This document shows positions 16,345-24,938 of a DNA stretch of 55,026 bases, piece by piece. The notes beneath the pieces were generated by a model. The model made no database searches, was not told where the DNA came from, and saw only the letters and a list, made by a program, of their open reading frames with translations. The translations under genes and the position numbers were made by a program. How positions within the stretch are numbered: position 1 is the first letter of the stretch; the number at the start of each line of letters is the position of its first letter. Source of the stretch: Lactobacillus sp. (lineage in GTDB: Bacteria > Bacillota > Bacilli > Lactobacillales > Lactobacillaceae); contig JALCDX010000010.1 of NCBI GenBank assembly GCA_022641965.1, positions 1 to 55,026 on the forward strand, written 5' to 3'.

Positions 16345-16659
16345 TTAATCTTCAGTATATTCATCTAGCAAATCATTTAATCGTTCCTTGGGCGTGTAGC
16401 CAGTCAGCCGATCAACAATTTTGCCATCTTTTTTGATAATCAAAGTTGGAATCGCCATGATCCCTAAAACACGTGGCGTTTCCTTGTTTTGATCAACATC
16501 CATTTTGAAAAATTCAACATCTTGACGCTCTTCAGCCAATTCATCAATCACTGGGCTTTGAATTCGACAGGGTCCACACCAAGTTGCCCAAAAATCTGTC
16601 AGAGTCACGCCTTGTTTAGTTGCTTCGTCAAAGTTTTGATCAGTAATTTCTGTTACCAT
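16345..16659 (-). CDS. trxA: Thioredoxin
   Basis: 104 aa, typical thioredoxin length. The active site WCGPC is at about residues 28-32 after DFWATWCGPC, and the cis-proline IPTLIIKKDGK lies near 73. It is the general thiol-disulfide reductant of the cytoplasm. It follows mutS2 by 62 nt with its own promoter (16685-16712), so it can be expressed independently. Confidence 0.94.
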   Translation of the reverse strand: MVTEITDQNFDEATKQGVTLTDFWATWCGPCRIQSPVIDELAEERQDVEFFKMDVDQNKETPRVLGIMAIPTLIIKKDGKIVDRLTGYTPKERLNDLLDEYTED

Positions 16660-16684
16660 CTTTGTTCCTCGCTTTCTGCTTTTT

Positions 16685-16712
16685 ATCCTAGCAGACCACT
16701 TACTTTTTGCAA
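16685..16712 (-). promoter_or_regulatory. Promoter of trxA
   Basis: On the minus strand: -35 TTGCAA (16712-16707), 16-nt spacer, extended -10 TGC-TAGGAT (-10 at 16690-16685). Lies in the mutS2-trxA gap. Confidence 0.5.
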
Positions 16713-16721
16713 GTAATGTGC

Positions 16722-19070
16722 TTAGCGCAGTTGCACGATAGTCGCACCATTGCCTCCTTGGTTAGCAGGAGCATAATTAAAACTTTTTACATGGCTGCTA
16801 GACCGCAAATACTGCCAAACACCCTTGCGGACGGCCCCAGTCCCAATGCCATGAATGATGGTAACTGTATCTAAACCAGCCAGCAATGCAGAATCTAAGT
16901 AGCGATCAAGATCGGTAATTGCTTCTTCGTATCGCTCACCGCGCAAATCTAATTCACTCTTAGCACTGGTTCTGGATAAACCACGAGTGGCCGAAACTTC
17001 TTTGACCGGCTCAGTTTGCACATTTTGAGTGGTCTTTTCAAGATCGCGGTCATTGACTTTGACCTTTAAAACACCAATTTGCACTTCATATTCGTGAGCT
17101 GACAATTTTTCGACAACGTGGCCAGTTTGACCATATGACAAAACTTTAACCAAGTCGCCAACCGCCACTTGATGCCGCTTCTTAGCCCGTTGCAAAACCT
17201 TGTTATGAGCCAAATTGTATGTTTCTTCTTGCAAACGATTGAGCTTGCCTTTTGCCTCAATTAATTTGTTTTCCGGTACCTGCCCTTGTTGCTGCTCTAA
17301 TTCGGCAATTATTTGTTCAGCTTGACGGCGTTTTTTGGCAACTGCTTGATCAGCGCGCTGCTGAGCATAAGCGAGCTGCTTTTGCTCACGCTGCTCCAAA
17401 ATATCCAGGCCATCGCGCAATTGCTTGACTAGTTTTTGACTGGCAGCCAAATTTTTAGCAAGTTTTTCACGTTTATTAGTGGCCTGGCGGGTTTGCTCAT
17501 TCAACCGTTCAATCATCCGGTTTAAATCAGAATCATCATCTGACATCAGCGTTTCAGCCTGCTTGACTACCTTGTCCTTCATCCCTAATCGGCGCGCAAT
17601 GGCAAAAGCGTTGCTTTGCCCTGGTATGCCTAACTGCAGCCGATAAGTTGGAGCCAGCGTGCGGAGATCGAATTCCATGGAAGCATTGCTAGTTCCAGGG
17701 CGGTTATAGCCATAAAGTTTTAATTCTGGATAGTGCGTGGTTACCATAATAGCAGGCTTTTGCTCACGCAAATCATCCAAAATAGCGATCGCTAAACGTG
17801 CCCCTTCTTCTGGATCGGTACCAGCCCCCAATTCATCGATCAAAACCAAGCTGCGGCTATCAACCTCATCCATAATTTGAATAATGTTATCAATATGCGA
17901 AGAAAAAGTACTCAAAGACTGAGCAATCGATTGCTCATCGCCAATATCGGCAAAAATTTGATCAAAAACGCCCACTTGACTGCCCTCAGCCGCCGGGATA
18001 AACAACCCAGCTTGAGCCATCAGCTGCAGTAAGCCAACGGTTTTTAAGGTAATTGTCTTACCACCCGTATTGGGCCCAGTGATCAGCACAGTGCTAATCT
18101 CTCCGCCCAAACGAATATCATTTGGGACTACCTTGGAAGGATCAATTAAAGGATGACGGGCTTGTCTTAAAATTATTTGATTGTCCGCATTCAGCTTCGG
18201 CTGACTGGCTTTCATTTTACGAGCCAATTTGCTTTTAGCGCTAATGAAATCTAAGACAGTCAAAGCACCTTCAATTTGTCGGAGCTCAGTTTGATAGCTG
18301 CCAGCCAAATTAGACAAATGCCGCAAAATTCGGATAATTTCTTGTTTTTCTTGCGCCAGCAAATTTTGCTGCCGGTTATTGAGATCAACTACTGCTGCCG
18401 GCTCAACATATAAGGTTTGTCCTGAAGCACTTTGATCATGAACCACGCCGCCAAATTTATGCCGAAATTCTTGTTTAACCGGCAAAACGTAACGTTCGTC
18501 ACGAATGGTCAGCAGGTTTTCTGACAAATACTTGCTGGTTGACCCTTGCAGATAGCGGTTCATCTTGGCCTTAATGTCGGCGGCATTCTTAGTCATGCTA
18601 TCGCGAATGGTGGCCAATTTGTCTGATGCATGATCCAAAATAGTACCATCAAAGTCCAGCGCATGCTGCAAAGCCCGCAGCAAATCAGCTGGCACGTTCA
18701 GCGAAGCCAGCAGGTCGTCAATTGCGCTTAAATCTACTTCATCGATATCTTCAGTAAATGTTTCTACATCTTTAGCTAGCGTTAAAACCAACAGCAGGTT
18801 GCCTAATTCTTGCCGATTAAGGGCGGCTTTAACGTGCAAGCGCTCTAAGCTTGTTTTTAAGCTGATAAAATTTGTAATTGGTAGCGCACCCTTAACCCGC
18901 AAAATATTGCTCAGAGCCCAAGTCTGGTCCAGCTGATGCTGAACTGTTGCTTGGTCCGGGCTAGGCTGCAAATCTTTGGTCATCTGCTTGGCAGTATCAG
19001 TCACAGCACAGTCTGCCAGCTGCTGCAAGATAGCCGGAAATTCCAAAATATTCAAAATTTTTGTTTTCAT
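16722..19070 (-). CDS. mutS2: Endonuclease MutS2
   Basis: 782 aa, the MutS2 length. The ATPase has Walker A GPNTGGKT near 332, DEQSIAQSLSTFSSH near 379 and Walker B LVLIDELGAGTDPEEGARL near 406-424. A long coiled coil follows (about 510-630), then a KOW-like beta segment, and the C-terminal Smr nuclease domain with LDLRGERYEEA near 705 and IIHGIGTGAVRKG near 740. Unlike MutS it lacks the mismatch-recognition domain. In Gram-positives it limits recombination and rescues collided ribosomes. Located between cvpA and trxA as in related genomes. Confidence 0.94.
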   Translation of the reverse strand: MKTKILNILEFPAILQQLADCAVTDTAKQMTKDLQPSPDQATVQHQLDQTWALSNILRVKGALPITNFISLKTSLERLHVKAALNRQELGNLLLVLTLAKDVETFTEDIDEVDLSAIDDLLASLNVPADLLRALQHALDFDGTILDHASDKLATIRDSMTKNAADIKAKMNRYLQGSTSKYLSENLLTIRDERYVLPVKQEFRHKFGGVVHDQSASGQTLYVEPAAVVDLNNRQQNLLAQEKQEIIRILRHLSNLAGSYQTELRQIEGALTVLDFISAKSKLARKMKASQPKLNADNQIILRQARHPLIDPSKVVPNDIRLGGEISTVLITGPNTGGKTITLKTVGLLQLMAQAGLFIPAAEGSQVGVFDQIFADIGDEQSIAQSLSTFSSHIDNIIQIMDEVDSRSLVLIDELGAGTDPEEGARLAIAILDDLREQKPAIMVTTHYPELKLYGYNRPGTSNASMEFDLRTLAPTYRLQLGIPGQSNAFAIARRLGMKDKVVKQAETLMSDDDSDLNRMIERLNEQTRQATNKREKLAKNLAASQKLVKQLRDGLDILEQREQKQLAYAQQRADQAVAKKRRQAEQIIAELEQQQGQVPENKLIEAKGKLNRLQEETYNLAHNKVLQRAKKRHQVAVGDLVKVLSYGQTGHVVEKLSAHEYEVQIGVLKVKVNDRDLEKTTQNVQTEPVKEVSATRGLSRTSAKSELDLRGERYEEAITDLDRYLDSALLAGLDTVTIIHGIGTGAVRKGVWQYLRSSSHVKSFNYAPANQGGNGATIVQLR

Positions 19071-19093
19071 AATTGCAAAATCATCCTAATGCA

Positions 19094-19118
19094 CAAAAAG
19101 CCCGCTCAGGGGCTTTTC
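19094..19118 (-). terminator. Terminator after cvpA
   Basis: Minus strand AAAAGCCCC-TGAGC-GGGCTTTTT hairpin ending in T-run; 8 nt past the cvpA stop and 24 nt before mutS2, so some read-through into mutS2 is possible. Confidence 0.7.
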
Positions 19119-19125
19119 TCAAGTG

Positions 19126-19668
19126 CTAAATATTTGTGACAAATAATTTAATGAAAAATGGGGTGATGCCTGGCGAAAAGCGGAGCAGAGCGTTGGCAGC
19201 TATCGAATGGCCAAGTGCGTTCTGCAAGCCAGGAAATGGCAAAGTCGACAGCAAAAACAGCAGCAAATAGCAGCTGATTTGTGTCAAAATCACCGAAATC
19301 AAAATGCTGGCCCACTTATCGATCTGCGGTTCGCCGGTGACAAATTGCAAATTGCTAAAACCTGCCATCACAAGATGCCATAACAAAAAGCAAACTACAA
19401 AGACCACTGTAAATGCAAAGGCCGCATAAAAGCTCTTGTCCAATTTCAAACCGGCAGTCGAATCAAAGAATGCAAATTTGCTGACACGGCTAGCTGATGG
19501 ATACGGGATCCACAGCGTAATAGCCCGGCCAATTGGACGATAAACCAGAGTCGCAACTAAAAGCGACAAGACAAAACCTAACGCTGTCAAAGCTTCTAAA
19601 GCCAGCCCTCGCCGATAAGCCACATAGCCAAAATAAATAAAAATAATTAAGATTAATAAAGTAACCAT
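19126..19668 (-). CDS. cvpA: CvpA family membrane protein
   Basis: 180 aa with four predicted membrane helices (about 3-17, 25-45, 83-108, 120-145). The spacing and the N-terminal pattern ILIIFIYFGYVAYRRGLALE match the CvpA/YshB family, which precedes mutS2 in many Firmicutes, as here. In E. coli CvpA is needed for colicin V production and envelope homeostasis; the role in Firmicutes is unknown. No strong promoter seen upstream; it begins shortly after the yrzB terminator. Confidence 0.75.
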   Translation of the reverse strand: MVTLLILIIFIYFGYVAYRRGLALEALTALGFVLSLLVATLVYRPIGRAITLWIPYPSASRVSKFAFFDSTAGLKLDKSFYAAFAFTVVFVVCFLLWHLVMAGFSNLQFVTGEPQIDKWASILISVILTQISCYLLLFLLSTLPFPGLQNALGHSIAANALLRFSPGITPFFIKLFVTNI

Positions 19669-19682
19669 TATACCTTCATGAC

Positions 19683-19711
19683 AAAAAAGACTGGAAGACC
19701 AGTCTTTTTTT
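19683..19711 (-). terminator. Terminator of the ireB-ruvX-yrzB operon
   Basis: AAAAAAGACTGG / CCAGTCTTTTTT with a 4-nt loop, beginning at the yrzB stop codon. Confidence 0.85.
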
Positions 19712-20006
19712 AATTGCCGCTTAGACGGTCATCTGACATGAAGGTGTTTAAAACACCTTCAACCATCTGCCACTCTTCATCGCTTTCAATTTCATGCAAA
19801 TCTGAACTCGTTACATCCCCAGCTTCATCCGCATCATAACTGAAAGCCTGCACTGCAATGTCTTCCTGATCAGCATCAGCTGCTGGATACAAAAGCACGT
19901 AGGACTTGTCAAAAGTATCTGAATGGAAGGTGAAAAGAACCTCATATGGTTCCTCATGACCATTCTCATCAACTAAAGTAATTTGTGCATCGCTATCTTG
20001 CGCCAT
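19710..20006 (-). CDS. yrzB: DUF1292 protein (YrzB)
   Basis: 98 aa, strongly acidic. Conserved DUF1292 pattern: ITLVDENGHEEPYEVLFTF near 9-27 and the C-terminal EWQMVEGVLNTF near 79-90. It is the third gene of the ireB-ruvX-yrzB operon, which is one of the best conserved small-gene orders in Firmicutes. Its biochemical role is unknown. Two-nucleotide gap to ruvX indicates tight coupling. Confidence 0.85.
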   Translation of the reverse strand: MAQDSDAQITLVDENGHEEPYEVLFTFHSDTFDKSYVLLYPAADADQEDIAVQAFSYDADEAGDVTSSDLHEIESDEEWQMVEGVLNTFMSDDRLSGN

Positions 20007-20008
20007 CT

Positions 20009-20437
20009 TTAATCCTTTCGATGAGCATCTAAATAATTTTGAAGAATTAGTACGGCAGCCATTTGATCAACAACTTGCTTGCGCTGATGACGGTCGTGCA
20101 TGCCTGCTTCTTCGATCAGCACACGATTGCTTTCAACCGTAGTTAAGCGCTCGTCATTGTAATAAACTGGCAAGCCGAATTTTTGGCTTAGCCTGCGGCC
20201 ATACTGCTTGGAGCGAGAAACCGATTCGCCGCTATGACCATCCAATTCTTTAGGCAGGCCTAAGACAAATCCTGCTGGTTCGTACTGGCGAACCAGTTTT
20301 TTTAACGGCCGCATGCCAAAATTATAACGTTGTTCATCAATCGGAATAGTCGTCACCATTTGCGCCGTAATCCCAAGGGGGTCGCTCACCGCGACCCCCA
20401 CTGTTTTTGAACCAACGTCTAAACCAAGCAAACGCAT
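20009..20437 (-). CDS. ruvX: RuvX/YqgF family RNase H-fold nuclease
   Basis: 142 aa. RNase H-like fold: LGLDVGSKTVGVAVSDPLG at 4-22 carries the first catalytic Asp, GLPKELDG near 59-66, and VYYNDERLTTVES near 91 has the acidic pair; the last Asp is in VDQMAAVLILQNYL near 124. The family is annotated as a putative Holliday-junction resolvase and, in E. coli, helps process the 5' end of pre-16S rRNA. The ATG directly follows the TAA of ireB. Confidence 0.9.
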   Translation of the reverse strand: MRLLGLDVGSKTVGVAVSDPLGITAQMVTTIPIDEQRYNFGMRPLKKLVRQYEPAGFVLGLPKELDGHSGESVSRSKQYGRRLSQKFGLPVYYNDERLTTVESNRVLIEEAGMHDRHQRKQVVDQMAAVLILQNYLDAHRKD

Positions 20438-20695
20438 TTATTTATCCTTGCCTAAGTAAGACTTGACTAATTCCTCAATAATTTCATCACGCTCATGTTT
20501 TAAAATTAAATTTCGAGCGTCGTTATGCCGTGGAATGTAAGCGGGGTCGCCAGACAACAAGTAGCCGACAATTTGGTTGATTGGGTTGTAGCCCTTTTCT
20601 TCCAAAGCGTTGTACACATCTTGCAAAGTGTCATAAACATTCTTGCCTTTGTTTTGATTAAAATCAAAATGCATAGTTTTATCCAAAGAACTCAT
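20438..20695 (-). CDS. ireB: IreB family regulatory phosphoprotein (YrzL/UPF0297)
   Basis: 85 aa. [20 protein letters not shown] (about 38-57) is the hallmark of IreB, which in Enterococcus is phosphorylated on an N-terminal Thr by the PASTA kinase IreK and affects cephalosporin tolerance. Here Thr7 (SSLDKTMHF) lies at the comparable place. An ATG at 20704 is in frame, but the GGGGG site is adjacent to it and 10 nt from the ATG at 20695, so the latter is chosen. First gene of the operon; promoter at 20723-20751. Confidence 0.9.
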   Translation of the reverse strand: MSSLDKTMHFDFNQNKGKNVYDTLQDVYNALEEKGYNPINQIVGYLLSGDPAYIPRHNDARNLILKHERDEIIEELVKSYLGKDK

Positions 20696-20722
20696 TTTCT
20701 GCATGCCCCCTTATCAAACTAA

Positions 20723-20751
20723 TTTTACTTGAAATCAGCCATGAACACAAT
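20723..20751 (-). promoter_or_regulatory. Promoter of ireB-ruvX-yrzB
   Basis: Minus strand -35 TTGTGT (20751-20746), 17-nt spacer, -10 TAAAAT (20728-20723). It lies just behind the alaS stop codon; no terminator is visible between alaS and it, so alaS transcripts may read through. Confidence 0.6.
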
Positions 20752-20756
20752 TAATT

Positions 20757-23396
20757 TTAACTGCGCGCAACTAAGTCTTTAATTCCTTGCAAAGCTTTGG
20801 ACAAACCTGCAGGATTCTTGCCACCGGCTTGGGCCATGTTTGGACGGCCACCACCGCCGCCACCAAAGTCACTGGCGACTGCCTTAATCAAGTCACCAGC
20901 TTTTAAGCCTTGGGCTAAGGCTGCTTTATCCAAAGCAACAACCATATTGGCTTTGCCATTAATATCCGCAGCCAAGGCTAGAACGTTAGAATGTTCGCCG
21001 TTCTTCCAGTTATCAGCCAGTTCACGCAAATCGTTCATGCTTTCAGCTGAAACTTGTTCAGCAATAATTGTCAGTTTGCCAGCTTGCTCGGCCTTGTCAA
21101 AAATAGAACCAGCCTTAGCTTTATTAATTTGGGCTTTCAAGCTAGCAACTTCTTTGCGGCTATCATGCAGATCAGCTTCTAATCTATCTAATTTAGTCTT
21201 GATTTCTTCAGGCTTAGTGGCTTTAACGTCAGCTTGCAGCTCATCAAGCATTGCTGAGCGGCTAGCCAAGAATTGATAAGCTTTACGGGAAGTAACCGCT
21301 TCAATTCGCCGCATGCCAGCTCCAATAGCTGATTCTGACATAATCTTAAAAATGCCAATTTGACTGGTATTGCTGCAGTGCGTACCACCGCAGAATTCAG
21401 TTGAAAAGTCACCCATCTGCACGACGCGAACCTTATCGCCATATTTGCTATCGAATAAGGCTAAGGCACCCATTTTCTTCCCAGTTTCTGGGTCGGTGAC
21501 AGTAGTTTTGACATCAATCGCTTCCCAGATCTTCTGGTTGACTAATTTTTCAACTGTCTTCAATTCGCGTGGCGTCATCGGATCCATCGCAGTGAAGTCG
21601 AAGCGCAGATAATCTGGTTCAACCAAACTGCCGGCTTGATGGGTATGATTGCCTAAAACTTGCCGCAAGGCTGAATGCAGCAGGTGAGTAGCCGAGTGTG
21701 AGTGGCGCAGGCCTTCTCGGCGATCGCGATCAATTTTAAGAACATAAGTCTCGCCGGTTTGTACTGGCAAAACCAATTCTACAAAGTGCAAGTTTTGATC
21801 GTTAGGTGCATGCTGAACATCAACAACTTTGGCTACTAATTCGCCATCTTGGTTGAAAATATCGCCGTGATCGGCCACTTGACCGCCTCGTTCAGCGTAG
21901 AATGGTGTTTTGTCAAACACCAAAGTTGCTCGTTCGCCGTCAGCCCGCTTGACTAATTTGTCATCAACCACGATGTCAAGCAGTTTAGCCTGCTTTTCTT
22001 CATAGACGCCATATTCAAATTCTGACTTGTCTTTCAAGTTCATTAGGGTCACATCTTGTGAACCCATTGACTGCAGATTGCCGCGAGCTTTGCGGGCACG
22101 TTCTTTCTGGGCAGTCATTTCGGCATCAAAGCCTTTTTTATCAACTTGCAGACCAGCATCTTGAGCTGCTTCAAAAGTCAATTCAAATGGGAAACCGTAC
22201 GTGTCGAATAATTTAAAGGCATCAGCACCAGCAATTGTTTTATCGCTGGCTTGTTTTGCTTTGGCAATCAAATTGTCCAGCAAAGTCAAACCTGAAGCTA
22301 AGGTTGCTTGGAAACGCTCTTCTTCGTTTTTAATGACTTTAGCGATGAAATCTTTTTGATCTGTTACTTCTGGGTAGTGAGATTGCATGATTTCACCAAC
22401 TACTGGCACTAATTTGTATAAGAATGAGCCTTGAATACCCAAGCGCTGCCCATTCAAATCCGCCCGCCGAATCAGCCGGCGCATAACATAGCCGCGTCCA
22501 GAGTTGGATGGCAAAGCACCATCAGCAATCGCAAACGATACTGCCCGCACGTGGTCGGCAATAATCTTAAAAGCGGTGGTGTCAGCCTTATTTTCGCCAT
22601 ACTTCTTGCCTGGCGTCATTTTTTCAGTTGCATGAATAATCGGCAAGAACAAGTCGGTTTCAAAGTTGGTTGGGGCATCTTGCAAAATAGACAAAACCCG
22701 CTCCAGGCCCATCCCAGTATCAATATTTTTATGCGGCTGATCAACATAGCGACCATCAGCTAAGTGGTTGTATTGTGAAAAGACGATGTTCCAAATTTCC
22801 AAGTAGCGAGCATTTTCACCACCAGGATAATTCTCAGGATCATCTTCAGCTACATCGTTGTTTTCTTGACCACGGTCATAGAAGATTTCAGTATCAGGAC
22901 CACAAGGACCTTCACCAATGTCCCAAAAGTTGTCTTCTAGTTTAACAATATGATCTTCTGGCATGCCTGCATCAATCCAAGTCCGCAAAGAATCAGTATC
23001 TTTCGGGTAAATGGTGCAATACAGTTTGCTAGCATCCAAGTCCAGCCAGTCAGGACTGGTCAAAAATTCCCAGGCCCAGTGAATAGCTTCATTTCTGAAG
23101 TAATCACCAACTGAGAAGTTGCCCAGCATTTCAAAAAATGTTTGATGCCGTGCGGTCTTGCCGACATTTTCAATATCATTTGTCCGAATCGATTTCTGTG
23201 AACTGGTCAACCGGTGGTTTTTAGGCACAACTGAACCATCAAAATATTTCTTCATCGTAGCCACGCCAGAATTGATCCACAACAGCGTTGGGTCATCTTG
23301 CGGGATTAAAGAAGCACTTGGCACGATCGTGTGTCCATGCTCCTTAAAGAAGTCTAAAAACAACTGCCGAAATTCAGAACTTGTCAGTTTTTTCAT
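20757..23396 (-). CDS. alaS: Alanyl-tRNA synthetase
   Basis: 879 aa, full length. Class II catalytic core at the N-terminus (TSSEFRQLFLDFF..., RTNDIENVGKTARHQTFFEM near 75-94), the editing domain with HSATHLLHSALR near 573 and the zinc-site CGGTHCSNT near 673, and the C-Ala domain ending in GGGGGGRPNMAQAGG near 850. It charges tRNA-Ala and edits Ser/Gly mischarging. An in-frame ATG 24 nt upstream exists, but GGGAG lies just before 23396, so this start is used. Expression is controlled by a T-box leader (23408-23597). Confidence 0.96.
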   Translation of the reverse strand: MKKLTSSEFRQLFLDFFKEHGHTIVPSASLIPQDDPTLLWINSGVATMKKYFDGSVVPKNHRLTSSQKSIRTNDIENVGKTARHQTFFEMLGNFSVGDYFRNEAIHWAWEFLTSPDWLDLDASKLYCTIYPKDTDSLRTWIDAGMPEDHIVKLEDNFWDIGEGPCGPDTEIFYDRGQENNDVAEDDPENYPGGENARYLEIWNIVFSQYNHLADGRYVDQPHKNIDTGMGLERVLSILQDAPTNFETDLFLPIIHATEKMTPGKKYGENKADTTAFKIIADHVRAVSFAIADGALPSNSGRGYVMRRLIRRADLNGQRLGIQGSFLYKLVPVVGEIMQSHYPEVTDQKDFIAKVIKNEEERFQATLASGLTLLDNLIAKAKQASDKTIAGADAFKLFDTYGFPFELTFEAAQDAGLQVDKKGFDAEMTAQKERARKARGNLQSMGSQDVTLMNLKDKSEFEYGVYEEKQAKLLDIVVDDKLVKRADGERATLVFDKTPFYAERGGQVADHGDIFNQDGELVAKVVDVQHAPNDQNLHFVELVLPVQTGETYVLKIDRDRREGLRHSHSATHLLHSALRQVLGNHTHQAGSLVEPDYLRFDFTAMDPMTPRELKTVEKLVNQKIWEAIDVKTTVTDPETGKKMGALALFDSKYGDKVRVVQMGDFSTEFCGGTHCSNTSQIGIFKIMSESAIGAGMRRIEAVTSRKAYQFLASRSAMLDELQADVKATKPEEIKTKLDRLEADLHDSRKEVASLKAQINKAKAGSIFDKAEQAGKLTIIAEQVSAESMNDLRELADNWKNGEHSNVLALAADINGKANMVVALDKAALAQGLKAGDLIKAVASDFGGGGGGRPNMAQAGGKNPAGLSKALQGIKDLVARS

Positions 23397-23407
23397 CGTC
23401 TGCTCCC

Positions 23408-23597
23408 AAAATAAAAACACTGCTGCTAAAGCAAGGACGCTACTTGGCGCGGTACCACCTTGTTTGCAACAGTGTTTGTTACCTCTTATTAATTTTCAAT
23501 TTAACAGCTAAAGGAGCACTGATCACGTCTCTTTAGACCTTCTCACCGTACAGTCTTCTCTGAAAAAGATTGACCTTGGTCAGCATATCTTTAGTAG
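23408..23597 (-). promoter_or_regulatory. T-box riboswitch (tRNA-Ala) of alaS
   Basis: The minus-strand leader holds the T-box core AGGTGGTACCGCG (23460-23448), stem I with AGAGA/GGTGAGAA internal-loop motifs, and a specifier region reading AGTGCTCC, in which GCU (23517-23515) is an alanine codon. The competing terminator pairs AAACACTGTTGC with GCAGCAGTGTTT and is followed by a T-rich stretch (to about 23408). Uncharged tRNA-Ala is expected to stabilise the antiterminator and switch alaS on. Confidence 0.92.
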
Positions 23598-23603
23598 GTT
23601 GTT

Positions 23604-23631
23604 ATCATACTACTTTCCAAGCAGAAATCAA
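23604..23631 (-). promoter_or_regulatory. Promoter of the alaS T-box transcript
   Basis: Minus strand -35 TTGATT (23631-23626), 16-nt spacer, -10 TATGAT (23609-23604), start near 23597. The -35 box overlaps the stop codon of the helicase gene. Confidence 0.65.
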
Positions 23632-24938
23632 GCTTTTGGCCGGCGACTCTTTGCTTGTTTAACTGCTTGCTTGATTTTGCGCCGATAACCTGGCTTACGC
23701 TTGCGCTGCTGCTTTTTAACAAAACCATTTAGCTGGCCGTTATAATGCTCTTTGCGCGGCCGGCGATGGCGGCGTGCTTGGTACGGCTTACGGGCGACTA
23801 AAACGCCATTTTTCAAAGTCATCAAGTTGAATTTAACGCCCCGGCGATTTAATTGTTCAATTTGCGGCAATTCTTCTTCAGTCGTCAGGGTAATGGCAGT
23901 CCCTGATAAACCATTGCGGCCAGTGCGCCCTATTCGGTGAATCACAAATTCAAGGTCTCGCGGCAATTCATAGTTGATCACTAAGCTGACCCCAGGCAAA
24001 TCAATTCCGCGTGCGGCCAAATCTGTCGCTACGACGTACTGATACTGGCCCAATTCTACTTGCCGCAAAGTACGCTTGCGTTCGCGCTCATTAATGCCGC
24101 CATGGATTTTGGCAACTTTCAAACCACGTTTTTGCAAGTAGTCAGTCAATTCATCAACCGTTTTTTTCGTATTGGCGAAAATCAAAGCCAAATATGGCTG
24201 CCCCATTGTTAGCAATTGATAGAGCAAATTCTGGCGGTCTTGCGCGCCGATATCCACTAGGTCATTTTCAATTGTTGGAGCAATAACGGCTGGATTATCA
24301 ATCACGATAAAACTGGTATCGCGAATATATTTATGCAAAAAGTTGCGCAGCTTGACCGGAATGGTAGCCGAAAAGGCCGCAAAAACACTAGTTTGTGGCA
24401 GGCGCTGCTTAATTTGATCAATTGTTGGCAAAAAGCCCAGATCCATGGTCATATCTGCTTCATCAACCACAAAATAGCGAACATGCTCAAAATTCAAGAT
24501 TTTTTTAGTGGAAAAATCTTCTAATCGACCTGGAGTAGCAATGACTAATTGCGGATTCGTCCGCAGCAGCTTGTGCTCTTGTCGGTCGCGGTCGCTTCCC
24601 CCGCTTAATTTTTCAATTTGCAGCTGCAAGCTGCTGGCATCACGCAACTGACGGCTAACTTGGTAAATTTGTTCTACTAATTCTCGGCTAGGAGCAGTAA
24701 TTACAGCCTGCACGTGATGCAGCCCGCTGTCCAGCTGATTGAAAATCGGAACCAGGTAGGCATGCGTTTTGCCTGAGCCGGTCATCGCTTGAACAACCAC
24801 TGACTGCTGATCTAGTAGCAGCGGAATTACTTTTTCTTGAACTGGGGTCGGCTGAGAGAAGCCGATTTTTTTGAGGCCAGTCTGCAGTTCTGGTCGCAGC
24901 TGATTGCTGGCAAAAATACTAGTTGGCATGATTTTCAC
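23628..24938 (-). CDS. DEAD-box RNA helicase (CshB-like)
   Basis: About 436 aa. Q-motif region FSQPTPVQEKVIP near 27, Walker A MTGSGKT near 53, PSRELVEQ near 84, GTPGRL-type ATPGRL near 127, VVDEADMTMD (DEAD) near 150, SAT near 182, and domain 2 with VATDLAARGID near 297 and HRIGRTGRNG near 323. The C-terminal 65 residues are Lys/Arg/Gln-rich, an RNA-binding tail as in CshB. The start is GTG 24938, 5 nt after AAGGA; an ATG at 24929 is possible. It overlaps nrnA and closes the zwf-dinB-nrnA operon. No terminator is visible behind it. Confidence 0.9.
   Translation of the reverse strand: MKIMPTSIFASNQLRPELQTGLKKIGFSQPTPVQEKVIPLLLDQQSVVVQAMTGSGKTHAYLVPIFNQLDSGLHHVQAVITAPSRELVEQIYQVSRQLRDASSLQLQIEKLSGGSDRDRQEHKLLRTNPQLVIATPGRLEDFSTKKILNFEHVRYFVVDEADMTMDLGFLPTIDQIKQRLPQTSVFAAFSATIPVKLRNFLHKYIRDTSFIVIDNPAVIAPTIENDLVDIGAQDRQNLLYQLLTMGQPYLALIFANTKKTVDELTDYLQKRGLKVAKIHGGINERERKRTLRQVELGQYQYVVATDLAARGIDLPGVSLVINYELPRDLEFVIHRIGRTGRNGLSGTAITLTTEEELPQIEQLNRRGVKFNLMTLKNGVLVARKPYQARRHRRPRKEHYNGQLNGFVKKQQRKRKPGYRRKIKQAVKQAKSRRPKA

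Noticed and set aside
20797-21276. 159-aa frame on + within alaS
   Set aside because: Shadow of the well-supported alaS gene on the other strand; starts with proline/serine-rich translation of GGC/GCC codons.
23158-23511. 117-aa frame on + over the alaS start and T-box
   Set aside because: Covers the start of alaS and a structured RNA leader; no ribosome site and no family likeness.
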